A DNA stretch of 64,000 nt from Salvia splendens (GCF_004379255.2 NC_056048.1:8776001-8840000); one strand, 5' to 3'. Positions 1 through 9,988 are shown, counted from the first letter of the stretch. Notes: generated by a model from the sequence alone, not told the origin. Numbers and translations are program-made.

Positions 1-224
1 AAAGTGAAAGATAATTGAATATTTTAAATATTTCCTAAATAAGAAAGAGGTCATCTTAGTTGGAATGAACGAAAAAGAAAAATGGATCATCTTAAGTGGG
101 GTAGGGAGGATAACTTTTCCTTTGTAATCGAAAAGTAAATTTTAAGATGAGAATAATTCAATCATAAATTTCACTAATAATGGGATCCTCTGCCGTACTA
201 TAAATTCTTCTAACTTTTTCTTTA
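1..224. other. AT-rich intergenic DNA with probable MITE remnant
   Basis: No gene is visible. Positions about 45-120 carry a GTCATCTT / GATCATCTTAAGTGGGG pattern resembling one half of the degenerate Stowaway-type elements elsewhere in the window (for example 9783-9988). The matching half is outside the window or lost. Confidence 0.3.
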
Positions 225-809
225 GGGCATCCACAGTGGGGCGGACGATAGGCTGTCCGATCCCTCGGGCGCACCATCGTCCGCCGCTATGGGTGCGCGG
301 ACGATGGACGATGCGTCGTCCTCGCCCTAAGCTTAGTCCGCGGACGAAGCGCGGACGATAGGGCATCGTCCGCGGCATCGGCCGCCCACTGTGGGCGACG
401 CGGACGATGACTCTCTGATCCCGGCAGCACTTGCCTACTCGGAGTTGTCAACGGCCTCGATGGTGCGGACGTTATTGGACACGCACAACGCCCTCATGGA
501 GTGTACGGATCCGGTCAGAGCCGAATACCTCCAGGGGTTGATCGATGAGCTGCGACGGAAGTTGGGAATTTTGTAGAGTAGAACTTTTTTTTTATTTCTA
601 ACCCATGTAACTTTAATCAATGTAGTATTTGCCATTTTTCATTTAATCATTGTGTTTTTTAATTAGTTTGCATTTATATATTTGAAAACATTTAAATTAA
701 TTAATAAAACAATAGCAAAACCTATGGGCGCTGGCACTCAACTGCAGGTGAAAGGATAGGAGAATAAAATACTGACATAGCGGTGCATAGGGCGAGCTTG
801 CTGATGCCC
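225..809 (+). mobile_element. PIF/Harbinger non-autonomous element with ORF1 3' remnant
   Basis: The termini GGGCATCCACAGTGGGGCGG (left) and GGGCATCAGCAAGC (right end, reverse complement) form an imperfect terminal inverted repeat of the Harbinger type seen repeatedly in this window. The flanking trinucleotides are TTA on the left and TAA on the right, so the duplication is imperfect. The element is GC-rich at both ends with an AT-rich 3' untranslated-like tail. It keeps only the last part of an ORF1 gene and is an internal-deletion derivative that could move only with proteins supplied from elsewhere. Confidence 0.65.
391..576 (+). pseudogene. Harbinger ORF1 (trihelix/Myb-like) C-terminal fragment
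   Basis: About 60 codons end in a natural stop at 574-576. The translated tail (LLDTHNALMECTDPVRAEYL, then GLIDELRRKLGIL) aligns by eye with the C-terminus of the ORF1 protein encoded at 10247-12943 (LLDTIEKWQAATDPLYKLML, then DSIRRDLGMP). Everything upstream, including the DNA-binding region, is missing. ORF1 proteins of PIF/Harbinger elements partner the transposase and help bind element ends. This fragment has no start of its own and is not expected to act. Confidence 0.6.
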
Positions 810-1164
810 TAAGGGCGTTTCCTCGGCACTTGCATTAAAAAAAATACTAGTACTACTAGTTAACGGAAACATAATTATGTTTAATTTTTTTAAGCACTTG
901 TACTATTTTTGTAATTGACTTTTTACTTCAAAATCACCATTGAATTCTGTGATTAATAAACTGTGAAATACAGATAAAACATTTCATTTAATACTAGAAA
1001 AAGCAAAGGCTAACAAATTCACGCCACTACTTGACTAACATCCAGCAGCTACAGAGAGCAAAATATAATCCAAACCATCATCAAAAGATAACCACTCAGC
1101 AGTTGTGAGCACACCCAGATTGTACAGCTAAACATCTCTTAACAGGTGAATCTAAAGACCATCT
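810..1164. other. Intergenic / 3' flank of ALY gene
   Basis: AT-rich DNA without a recognisable gene. The right part, about 1000-1164, is probably the 3' untranslated region of the minus-strand ALY gene. A TTTATT-rich stretch near 940-960 may serve for polyadenylation, but no exact site can be fixed. Confidence 0.4.
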
Positions 1165-3287
1165 CTAAGACTGCATTGCCTCAGCATGGTAGCTGTCGAG
1201 TTCCTTATCAAGGTCATCAGCAGATTTCTCGACCTTCTTTCTCCATTGTGCGCCTCCACGACCACGGCCCCCACCACGACCACGGCCACGGCTCCCGCCA
1301 CGACCCCCACCTCCACGTCCAGTGTTCAAACCTCCACGACCCCTTTGTCTGGAAAATCATTGACATTTTATTCAAAACATATCATGGAAATTAATCCTAT
1401 TACACACATAACAGCTTGAACTTTTACAGCACTGGGAACCCAAGAGAAAAGAACCAAGAAAAAAACAGTCAACTGGCAGCTTACCCAGTGCCACGATTTG
1501 CCGGAGTAAAACCACCTCTTGAACGAGCAGGTCCAGACCTAAAGAACACAGTAAGAATCCAATTAGTAAACACAAAAAAAAAACTCTCGAACAGGCTAAC
1601 ATAGAAGAAAATACAAGGAAATATCTAATTAAGAAGTTTTTGGTCACATACGCCATGACAACTGTCCTCTTCTTTCCATTTGCTCCTCCCACTACATTAA
1701 CACGAGCTGACAATGGGATCCCTGCATTGGCACCAACTATCTCTATCTTCATAGGCTTTCCATCCAACTGGACATTGTTATAACGTTTGAGTGCTTGAAA
1801 TGCATCACTCCGCCTTGCAAAAACCACTTCAGCTGAACCCTGTTTGACAATTCATAAAATTAATATATGGAAGAAAAAAAATTACATACACAAAACAGTA
1901 TTCTATAGAGAAAAGTCAACTGTTCTCTAAGCTAGGCTGAAGAAATATGCTTCATAATAGAAGTATGTAGCCATATTCTAATATTAGCAGAACATTATTA
2001 GTGTAACACGTAGAATATATATAAAAAAATAAACTTACACTTGGGCGTCCATTTTTGTCGAAGTGAATAGCATACCGAATCAACTCTCCAATCTCAGAAA
2101 AGAGCTCCTGTGCAGAAGTCTTCCTCAGTATATTTCCAAAAGAGACCATTCAAATATATATAAAATGGTAAATGGCACACAAAACTTATACCCTTATATC
2201 TTCATTGGAAACCCCAACATCCAAGTTTGAAATAAATAACTTTGTACCAGCTTCCAACCCTGACAGCCCAACTGACTTCAGACTTTCTTCAACAAGACCA
2301 CTATGCCATGGTAAGTTCTTGGTTCTGCGGAATGACTGATGCAAGCAAACCAAAACATATTCGAAGTGGAAGTAAATGTCAGCACATGACTAGAAAATAT
2401 ATTTACCGCTCTTGAAGATAAAGTAGATATCATCAAAGATCCAGGAAGGAGTCAGATGGAAAAGCTCAAAGAAGATTGATTATCTAAGTCCATTGAAAAT
2501 TGAGATGTATGTTAGTCAATATGGGGGTGAAGATTCGACGCACACCATGCCAGTGCCATACAAAAATGAGAGCTCCAGTAAACAAGTTCAGCAAAGGAAG
2601 CCATCTTTGCAAGATTCCATAAACTGATACGACAGAAATTTCGCCCAAGAGTATTCCACAGTATGGTACCCATCACAAACTCCCCCTCTTATGATTGCCA
2701 ATACAAACTAGAGAGATCTCGATTTAACAATTATAGCAAAAATTCAAGCCTCAATGTTACGATTTTAAATGGGGGAACGATCTTATGTTATCACATAAGA
2801 TGCTCCTCCATGTAAGGTGATAAGTAGACATCCCCTGAATCTCTCACTTTTCACAAACATCCTTGCACAGGTGCTGAATAAAATCCCATAGGAACAGAAC
2901 CATCATGAACTTAGAGCATTCACTAGAATATGGTAGTAGTTTCCTTTCCGAGGAGCTGTGGGCATCTCCAATTGACCAAATATGTCTCAAACCTCTCAAA
3001 TTTGAATTTATAAAACTAGAGAAGCTTCATTGAGGTACTACATCATAGGAGATTTGTCTATGTAATGCATAAAACATCGAGCTTGCCTTGGCAATAGTGT
3101 GAGCTGAAGGTCGAGCATTGAGTCCAAGAGGATTTCTGCGAGGAGCACCAAATGGTGCCCTTCCACCACGGGATGGCCCTCCAGGCCCTCCTCTTCCACG
3201 CCGTGGCCTGCCTTGCCCTCTGCCTCCTTTAACAGTATTTTTTCTACTCTTTATCATGTCATCAAGAGACATATCCAAAGAGGCCAT
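1165..3287 (-). CDS. ALY: THO complex subunit 4 / ALY-REF mRNA export factor
   Basis: ALY/REF proteins load on spliced mRNA through the TREX complex and the UAP56 helicase and hand it to the nuclear export receptor. Six exons join in frame on the minus strand: 3287-3087, 2335-2192, 2107-2039, 1839-1652, 1538-1485 and 1348-1165, giving 279 residues. The order is an N-terminal UAP56-binding motif (LDMSLDDMI, about residues 3-11), an RGG-rich segment, the conserved IAK-SFRRTKNLPW linker, one RRM (about 97-175, with LFISNLD and GSAEVVF as RNP-like blocks), a second RGG-rich region and the C-terminal motif DLDKELDSYHAEAMQS. Length and layout fit plant ALY proteins. The first intron is unusual: its donor is GC (AAG|GCAAGC at 3087/3086), and this is the only junction that restores the family sequence. 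The other introns are GT-AG. A further 5' UTR intron ending near 3311 is likely, since TTCAG precedes the leader. Which paralogue this is (ALY1-4) cannot be told. Confidence 0.93.
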
Positions 3288-3412
3288 AGAGAACAAATAC
3301 GGAAAGTCTTTCTGAATTTAATGAAAACTGCAAAGCAAAAACAGCAAAGGCGCAAAAAATCAGCACGACTTTCAGGCACAATTTTTGTTTCTTAAAATAT
3401 GCATCAATCAAG

Positions 3413-3594
3413 TATTCTCTCCATCCCATAATAGATGGCATATTTGGGGATTGACACGGGATTTTAGGTGAAGTTGTTTTGTGTGTTAGGTGGAAAGAGA
3501 ATAGGTGGAGGGAGCTTTTTCCAAAAAAGAAATGTATCTTTTGTTGGACAAACTAAAAAGGAAAATGTGAATCTATTATGGGACGGAAGGAGTA
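3413..3594. mobile_element. Stowaway-type MITE in ALY 5' region
   Basis: The left end reads TATTCTCTCCATCCCATAAT and the right end ATTATGGGACGGAAGGAGTA. These are inverted copies of the CTCCCTCCGTCCC terminus typical of plant Stowaway MITEs, bounded by TA. It lies in what appears to be the 5' UTR intron of the ALY gene. It has no coding capacity. Confidence 0.85.
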
Positions 3595-4099
3595 TTAATC
3601 AGCTAGAACAAGATCCAAACTCGTTAATCAAGTCAGAGTTAAGACACGAAAAGTTAACAAATTCGGAATCACGCAGAAAATACGTAGATATCGTGGATTA
3701 GTGGGATAAGCACAACAACCAAGGCAGATCAAGGTAGATAACGAAATAAAAACAGATTTTTGGTTATTTTATTCAATTAAAACGAAAAGAATTTATATTC
3801 CATAAATTAAAATGCAAATCATGAAAAAAATTCGAATCCAGTTTGGGGTAAAGGGATATAAAATTTGATATTGCAACCAATCTCTACCTCAAGATGCAGA
3901 TCGATAGAAAAAACCGCGAAATCAGAAAACCAAAATTAGTACCTAAAATCAGATCGTAGAAGGCAGGACAACAAAGAAATCCGTCGATCGTTGGGTTTCA
4001 GAAGATCCTCAGCAAGAAAAGTACAAGCACTGGAAGGTGAATTCGTGAAGGAATTCGCAGATGGAATTGAGGGAAAATAGGGGGAGTTTATGAAGAGAA

Positions 4100-4225
4100 G
4101 CTACTGCTAGGGTTTCAAAGGATGAGAAAAGGATGCAATAAGAAAACTACTTCGAAATATAAATTTATAAATAAAATTACGGGCCATATTGGGCACTCTC
4201 AGTGGGCTTTTCTTGGGCGGTAAGT
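4100..4225 (-). promoter_or_regulatory. Probable ALY promoter/leader with telo-box and site II-like motifs
   Basis: Read on the minus strand, AAACCCTAG (a telo-box) lies at 4108-4116. GGGCC and AGCCCA/GCCCA-type motifs on one strand or the other lie at 4181-4222. In plants, telo-boxes with site II (TGGGCC/T) elements mark promoters of genes for RNA and protein synthesis. The motifs are read directly; the role is inferred from position upstream of the ALY gene. Confidence 0.5.
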
Positions 4226-4241
4226 TTTTGGAGTATTAATT

Positions 4242-4263
4242 TATGTATGTATGTATGTATGTA
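4242..4263. repeat. (TATG)n microsatellite
   Basis: Five consecutive TATG units lie just upstream of the ALY promoter region. No function is implied. Confidence 0.8.
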
Positions 4264-4703
4264 AATCGTTACACATTAATTTATTCTTGTACATGCATAT
4301 ACTCCGTATAATCAATTTAATCTGAAGTATGAAACTTATGTGAATTAATTTTGTGACTCCTATTTAGGCATAGTTGAGGCTAATAGATTCAATTGTTATC
4401 ACAAATGCTATTAGAGCATCCACAGTGGTGCGGATGTCCCGGCGGACATCCCGACGGACTTCCCAAAAACATCTTCTATCACGTCATAAGAGCATCTCCA
4501 ATGCCGGCGTCAAAATCGCGACGCCGATTTTTCGCCGACGCCGGTTCTGATGCCGAACCATTGGAACCGGCGTCGGCGAAATCGGCGTGGCCATGCCGAT
4601 TCGCGCGATGACGCCGGTTCCGACGCCGATCCTCACGGCCCCATTGTGGGTCCTGGATCGGCGTCAAACCGGCGTCAGATTTTATTTTTTATTTTTTTTT
4701 CTT

Positions 4704-4810
4704 TTGAAAACACTATATATACGCGCTTTGAACGTCATTTTCATTCGCACCACTTGTTTTAACGAGTACTCTCTCTCTACCTTACTTTCTGTACAAGATC
4801 AATTTAAGAA
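4704..4810 (+). promoter_or_regulatory. Family A Harbinger promoter and 5' leader
   Basis: CTATATATAC (TATA-like, about 4712-4721) is followed by GCACCACTTGTTTTAACGAG, a CT-rich stretch and a short run to the ATG at 4811. The same order and nearly the same bases precede the ORF1 start at 9463 on the minus strand. Related versions precede 10247 (plus) and 33786 (minus). Conservation across different coding modules points to a common promoter/leader. Confidence 0.65.
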
Positions 4811-6130
4811 ATGAGTAATGCCGGTGGTAGTGGTGGGGATGCGGATGAGTACGAGCGTATGCTGAACGAAGAGCTAGATGCCTATACGAGCCGTGAGGTT
4901 GATCGATGGATGCAGAGTTATATGCAGCCGGCGGCACCTCGCCCACGACCAGTTGTCCACCGTCGACAAGTGGTTGATCGTGATCATGAAGCTGCACATC
5001 AGCGCCTGTTCACAGATTACTTCGCAGAGGAGCCGCGTTTTAACGCCAACCATTTCAGGCGTCGTTTTAGGATGAGGCGGGACTTGTTTATGCGTATTGT
5101 TAACGCTTTGGAGCAGCGATATCTGTATTTCCGCTTCAGGCACGATGCGGCTGGCAGACCCGGCCACACCCCTATTCAAACGTGCACTGCGGCAATTAGG
5201 CAGTTGGCCTACGGCACCGCGGCAGACATGTGGGACGAATACCTCCACATCGGTGAGACGACTGCCATCGAATGTATGAAGTATTTCTGTCGGGGCGTGA
5301 TCGAAGTATTCGGTGATCAGTATCTCCGAAAGCCTACCCCCGAAGATTGCCGGAATCTGCTGCGGATGCACGGGGATCAGCATGGGTTCCCGGGAATGTT
5401 AGGCAGCATAGATTGTATGCATTGGGAGTGGAAGAACTGTCCCGCTGCCTGGAAGGGGTTTTACATGACCGGCTACAAGGGAAAAAATCCCACGATGATC
5501 CTCGAGGCCGTAGCTGATTACCGGTTGTGGATTTGGCATGCGTATTTTGGGATAGCCGGTTCGAACAACGACCTAAACGTCCTCAACTCGTCGCCCCTTT
5601 TCAACGAGCAGTGCCAGGGCGTCGGTCCGGCCATCAGTTTTGTCGCCAACGGCAACCAGTATGATATGGGCTACTACTTTGCGGATGGGATATACCCTAG
5701 GTGGCCCGTCTTTGTGAAGACGATCCGGTGCGCATCAGATGCGAAGAAGGCCTACTTTGCGACGCGGCAGGAGTCGGCGCGAAAGGACGTGGAGCGCGCA
5801 TTTGGTGTGCTTCAGGCTCGATGGGCTGCAGTTAAGGGACCAACGCGTTTGTGGAATGTCGACTGCATTGCTGATATACTGTACGCCTGTATTATCATGC
5901 ACAACATGATTGTCGAAGATGAAGGTGTACAACTGACTGATTGGGCCAACGACGATAATGAGGCCGGTCCAAGCCACGGCGTCGCCACCGCCAACGTACG
6001 AGGTGGGGTACCTCACGATGAAGAAGCCCTCCTCCAAGCACATGCCGACATGCGTCAGACGGAGGCTCATATTCGACTCCAAAAGGATTTAGTTGAAGAG
6101 TTGTGGGCGCGGAGGATTGCAAGGCGTTAG
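4811..6130 (+). CDS. Harbinger DDE transposase (HARBI1-like nuclease, ORF2)
   Basis: An uninterrupted 439-residue reading frame starts at the ATG directly behind the conserved leader. It resembles plant PIF/Harbinger transposases and HARBI1. The N-terminal part (about 1-110) contains the DYFAEEPRF..FRRRFRM block of the family. The catalytic acidic residues appear as D201 in GSIDCMHW, D254 in AGSNNDLNV and E328 in RKDVERAFGVLQARW. The segment YKGKNPT-ILEAVADYRLWIW is the family signature between the first two. With its ORF1 partner such an enzyme would cut the element ends and insert at TWA sites. No internal stop or frameshift is seen, so this is the only potentially active transposase here. 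Its own element lacks ORF1. Activity is inferred, not shown. Confidence 0.92.
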   Translation: MSNAGGSGGDADEYERMLNEELDAYTSREVDRWMQSYMQPAAPRPRPVVHRRQVVDRDHEAAHQRLFTDYFAEEPRFNANHFRRRFRMRRDLFMRIVNALEQRYLYFRFRHDAAGRPGHTPIQTCTAAIRQLAYGTAADMWDEYLHIGETTAIECMKYFCRGVIEVFGDQYLRKPTPEDCRNLLRMHGDQHGFPGMLGSIDCMHWEWKNCPAAWKGFYMTGYKGKNPTMILEAVADYRLWIWHAYFGIAGSNNDLNVLNSSPLFNEQCQGVGPAISFVANGNQYDMGYYFADGIYPRWPVFVKTIRCASDAKKAYFATRQESARKDVERAFGVLQARWAAVKGPTRLWNVDCIADILYACIIMHNMIVEDEGVQLTDWANDDNEAGPSHGVATANVRGGVPHDEEALLQAHADMRQTEAHIRLQKDLVEELWARRIARR

Positions 6131-6729
6131 TTTTTATGTAAATTTATGTAATTTTTTTAAATGTATTTTTTAAAATTATTGTACTTTTTGAAATTTTAAT
6201 AGTATTATTCAATTTAAATGTATTTGTCTCGTAAATTAAATTCCGTATGTTGATACGATTGTAAATTAAATTATATAATTGTTATTAGTGATGTGGATAT
6301 GTAGTGTGAAGGCTATGTGAGGGCTATTTGATGTCCAGTTGATGTGGCAAGCTGATGTGGCAGGAGAATTGTAGTGCTGATGATGTGGCAGTGTGAAGGC
6401 TATGTGAGGGCTATTTGACGTCCAGTCTTACTGGAGATGCTCTAAGAACCTCCCACTGCACTGCCACATCATAAGGACCTCTCACTGCACAATGATGGAC
6501 ATCCCCAAGGACATCCACAAAAAAATAAAAAATCGGGACATCCGCCGGGACGTCCGTCATGGTACCGCAATGGCGGACGTCACGACGGACGTCCCGGAAA
6601 GCCGCGGATGTGCGGTGTCCGCAGCTGACGTCCGCGTCCGCCCCTCCCTCGCCTAATGGCGGACGTCCCGCGTGGATGTCTGGCACGCCGGTCCGACGTC
6701 CGGCGGGACATCCTCCATTATGGATGCTC

Positions 6730-6940
6730 TTAGTACGAGAGCGAGTACGATTAAAATATTATTTTATAGAAATATGTGCTAACAATTGTACAATATATTT
6801 TATATTGGTATATTTAAGAATCATTTCAGTTTACTACTTGTTTGCTTTATTTCATTTTTATTTGATTTATTAATAATAATATTATTATTATTATAAGCTC
6901 TAAAAATATTATTTTATTATTAATAATAATATTATTATAA
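6730..6940. other. AT-rich intergenic DNA
   Basis: (TAA/TTA)-rich sequence between the Harbinger cluster and the first of two MITEs. No coding or RNA gene is visible. Confidence 0.5.
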
Positions 6941-7130
6941 TACTCCATCCGTCCCACAGGAATATGCACTTTTCAATTTTAAAAACTTTTTTCTCTTTAA
7001 TGAGGTGAGACTCATTCTCCACTAACAAGGTTTTAATTATTTTTCTCTCTATCTCTCTCTTACTTTACCAATTCCGCATTAAAATCCGTGTCGAACTCAA
7101 AGTGCATATTCTTTGGCGACGGAGGGAGTA
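6941..7130. mobile_element. Stowaway-type MITE
   Basis: The left end TACTCCATCCGTCCCACAGG and the right end CGACGGAGGGAGTA are inverted. The inner bases AATATGCACTTT and AAGTGCATATT continue the inverted repeat. It is bounded by TA and non-coding. Confidence 0.85.
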
Positions 7131-7163
7131 TTATATTGTGTAAAACATATTATTATAAACTCT

Positions 7164-7417
7164 TACTCCCTCCATCCCTAATATTTCGTCACCAGTTGAC
7201 TCGGCACGTGTTTTAAGAAATGTAATAGAAAGTGAGTTGAAAAAATTGGTAGCATGTAGGTCCTACTTTTATATATTAATTTTATACTAAAATGTGAGTG
7301 TAAAATAGTTAGTGGAATGTAGAGTCCACTGCTAAAAATGATAAAAGTGAAAGGTGACAAATTTTTAGTGGCTGACGAAAAAAAATAGGTGATAAATTTT
7401 CAAGGACGGAGGGAGTA
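7164..7417. mobile_element. Stowaway-type MITE
   Basis: TACTCCCTCCATCCCTAATA at the left and GGACGGAGGGAGTA at the right are inverted termini, with TTCGTCACC against GGTGATAAA just inside. A second MITE lies only 33 bp from the preceding one. Non-coding. Confidence 0.8.
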
Positions 7418-7722
7418 AAATATTACTATTATAATAATAAGTATTATGTAAGAATTCATTTTTATTTTATTTTTATTTGATTTCATTGGTTGGGTATAGG
7501 CGTATAGCAAGCACCTTTGTAGCCGTGACATCGATACGAGCCCTGATACAGAAATAGTTATGTATGTCATTGTGTAACTAGATTAAATGCATACCCAAAA
7601 CAATATCCAAATATTTATTCGTATTGTAATAAAGAGTACGAAATATGACCGAGGCATGAATAGAAAATACGAAAGGCCATGCCGTTTCCAATCCAATTGC
7701 AATGCAACACTACAAATCATAA
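7418..7722. other. Intergenic DNA
   Basis: No gene, RNA or clear repeat boundary is seen. It separates a MITE from the ORF1-only Harbinger element. Confidence 0.4.
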
Positions 7723-9754
7723 GGCCATCCATAATAAAAATAGCCCAGCAATAGCCAATCCATAACCTAGCCACAAACTCCTTCTGTCACGTCATCAGCA
7801 CTAAAAATCCTCATGTCACATCATCAAAACAAGCTAATAGCTCAGCCATAGCCCAGACATAGCCTAGCCACATCACTAATAACAATTATATAAAAATGAA
7901 ATAATTAACAATCACACAATATACGAAATTTAATTTGCGAGACCTATACAAAAAACATTAATAATACTATTAAAATTTTAAAAAGTACAATAATTTTTAA
8001 AAAGTACAATAATTTAAAAAAACTACAATAATTAAAAAAGTACAATAATTCACTCCTCGTCTCCGTCGTCGTCTCCTCCGTCGTTGTCGCCACACTCGCC
8101 TCTGCCTCCGTCGCCACCATCGCCGCCGCCTCCGTCGCCACCGTCGCCGCCATCGCCGCCGCCTCTACTCCCGCCGGTCTCCCTCGGTGCCGCCTCCAAC
8201 TCGTCCTACATGCTCATGAGCAATGTTTGAAGCAAACTCTTCTCCACGGGGCCGCCCGCCATTCGGCCAGCGACTTGACCATCTGAGCGCGCGTTTGTTG
8301 ACGCGAGAAGAATTTGAGATTCGTTGTGGATTAGCCAAGGGGGGATGCCAACAGGACCTCCTGGGAACCCCCGACGACCCCCCCCCCCCCCGGCTCCCGT
8401 TGAGCCCGCTTGTGCCCAACCGGGCGAGTTCGGCAAGCGAACAACGAGGGGTCGGGACCTCCTGGGCCGTCTCGGGGAGGTTGTGGGAACCACTGCTGCT
8501 GCCGCTGAAATAACTGGTATAGTTCAGTCGTTGCTTCTTCGGCCAGCCAACGTCGACACCTACTCGGAACTTCTCGGAGTCGTTCAGCACAAGATAGCAG
8601 TTCCAGTAGGTGAACTCCTTATACAACCCAGGCTGGGGGAAGGCTTTCTCCTCTATCCTCCTGCAGTCTTCCTCTGTTTGGCCACTGCTCTGCATGCGGA
8701 GGGCGTTGGCGTACAAACCCGAAAATCGGGAGACGGCAGCCCTGATTCGGTCCCACCCCTTCCGGCAATCCTCCACGTTGCGTGGCCTCCCCTCCGGGCA
8801 AAATGTCTGGTAGGCTGCTGCTATCTTGCCCCACAAGTTGACGATCCTCTAGTTGTTCGAAACGAGAAGATCGTCGCAAACACTCACCCACGCCTTGGAC
8901 AGCGCGACATTCTCCGCGTCCGTCCACCTCCTCCGGACCTGGCTATCCACACCCGGCTGCGACGACTCGCCCTTCTTTTTCGCCTTGCCCTTCTTCTTTG
9001 GGTCGCCCCGACCCCGCACTGCTCCCCCCATTTGATCGGGAGTTTCCAGAACCCCGAGCATATCGAACCCCAACTTCTCTAAGGAGAAAGACTCAAATTG
9101 CGTGAACTGCGAATCCGCTGGGGTCGATGTGTGCGAAGAAGCAGTCGAAAAATTAAAAATGGGGCGATAGACGTTTTCCTCCCCCGGCGTCCCCGGTACC
9201 CCCCCTGTCAGGGGCTTACATCGGCGTCCCCCTAGGCATCATCTGCATCCCGGGTGCCCACCCCGGCATCATCTGCACACCGGGCTGCATCCCCGGTACC
9301 CCCTGCCACGCCGGCGTACTCCCCCCAGGTGCCACCCCGGGCATCATCTCCTGCCACGGGTACATGTTATAGTACCCCGGCATCGGACCCCATCCCCTTC
9401 CACGGGTACCGGGGGAGTTTGAGACCCGCTCGTCACTAGAGTACCTTCGTTGGTGTTCTCCATTTCTCGGTGTTGATCTTGTACAACAATTAAGATAGAG
9501 AGAGTACTCGTTAAAACAAGTGGTGCAAATGAAAATGACGTGCAAAGCACGTATATATAGTGTTTCGAAAAAAAAATCGTCTAGGCGATGCGCTAGGCAA
9601 TAGCGCCGAGCGGATCGCCCAGCGCATCACCTAGCGCCACGAATTCGCCGAGCGCTAAGCGGTTTTTAATTCCAAAAATGGCTGGGCGGTTGCAATGGAC
9701 AGCCTAGCGCCGGCGCTCGGCTAGGCGGTGCGCTAGGCGCCATTGCGGATGGCC
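7723..9754 (-). mobile_element. PIF/Harbinger ORF1-only element, family A
   Basis: The termini GGCCATCCATAAT (left) and ATTGCGGATGGCC (right) are inverted and flanked by TAA on both sides (7720-7722 and 9755-9757). The 2032-bp element is read on the minus strand: leader at about 9464-9560, a decayed ORF1, then AT-rich 3' DNA at 7723-8049. The 3' DNA shares blocks such as TTTTAATAGTATTATT and TTGTTATTAGTGATGTGG with the 3' DNA of the ORF2-only element at 4490-6442. No transposase sequence is present. Confidence 0.85.
8050..9463 (-). pseudogene. Harbinger ORF1 (trihelix/Myb-like DNA-binding partner), decayed
   Basis: The reading starts at the ATG at 9463, behind the conserved leader. It first runs through a glycine/proline/methionine-rich segment with repeated MMPG units (9216-9400). 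A lysine-rich patch follows (KKKGKAKKKGE, near 8960-9000), then a SANT/trihelix-like domain: RRRWTDAENVALSKAWV, then NLWGKIAAAY, then GRPRNVEDCRKGWDRI. A conserved middle reads LYKEFTYWNCYLVL, and the protein ends in a Gly/Asp-rich acidic tail with the stop at 8050-8052. It is broken by frameshifts in the N-terminal part and near the C-tract at 8381-8391, by a TAG at about 8850 (VSNN*RIVN) and by a stop in the C-terminal part (LLMSM*DELE). ORF1 partners normally bind element ends and recruit transposase. Confidence 0.8.
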
Positions 9755-9782
9755 TAACGACTAGCTTATTAACTGTACATAA

Positions 9783-9988
9783 TACTCCTTCCATCCATTC
9801 CATCGAATATGATTCGTTTTTCTTTTTGATTTATTCCAATCAAGATGACCAATTACTAAAATCAGAAACATCTTTATCTCTACTCTATTATCTCTTACTT
9901 AATTCTCTACACTTACCACATAAAATAAAGTTGTATAAAACCTCGTACCACCCACGGAAAAGGTCATCTTCCTTAGGAAGGAGAAGTA
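9783..9988. mobile_element. Degenerate Stowaway-type MITE
   Basis: TACTCCTTCCATCCATTCC at the left and AAGGAGAAGTA at the right with internal inverted stretches (CAAGATGACC / GGTCATCTT). It directly abuts the TAA duplication of the next Harbinger element. Confidence 0.6.

Larger units (their letters stand above)
4490..6442 (+). mobile_element. PIF/Harbinger ORF2-only element, family A
   Basis: The ends GAGCATCTCCAATG (left) and ACTGGAGATGCTC (right) are inverted and flanked by TAA on both sides (4487-4489 and 6443-6445), the three-base duplication expected of PIF/Harbinger. The 1953-bp element holds a promoter-like leader, one intact transposase reading frame and about 310 bp of 3' DNA. There is no room for an ORF1. 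Its leader and 3' DNA match those of the ORF1-only element at 7723-9754. It is inserted in the family-B MITE at 4414-6729. Confidence 0.88.
4414..6729. mobile_element. PIF/Harbinger MITE interrupted by a second Harbinger element
   Basis: The left piece (4414-4489) starts GAGCATCCACAGTGG after TTA. The right piece (6443-6729) ends in CATTATGGATGCTC followed by TTA, so the outer element has a TTA target duplication and the usual GAGCATCC inverted terminus. Its GCGGACGTCC-rich subterminal DNA matches family B elements in this window (9992-13242 and 33180-34057). Without the inserted 1953-bp element and its duplicated TAA it would be about 360 bp and non-coding. Confidence 0.8.

Noticed and set aside
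1372..1827. 151-codon minus-strand frame presented as one protein
   Set aside because: Its first part is ALY exon 4, but it then runs through an intron. Splicing at 1652/1651 restores the family sequence.
8324..9082. 252-codon open frame on the plus strand
   Set aside because: It is antisense to the ORF1 relic whose trihelix domain reads on the minus strand. Its Pro/Arg-rich composition is a shadow of that GC-rich coding DNA.
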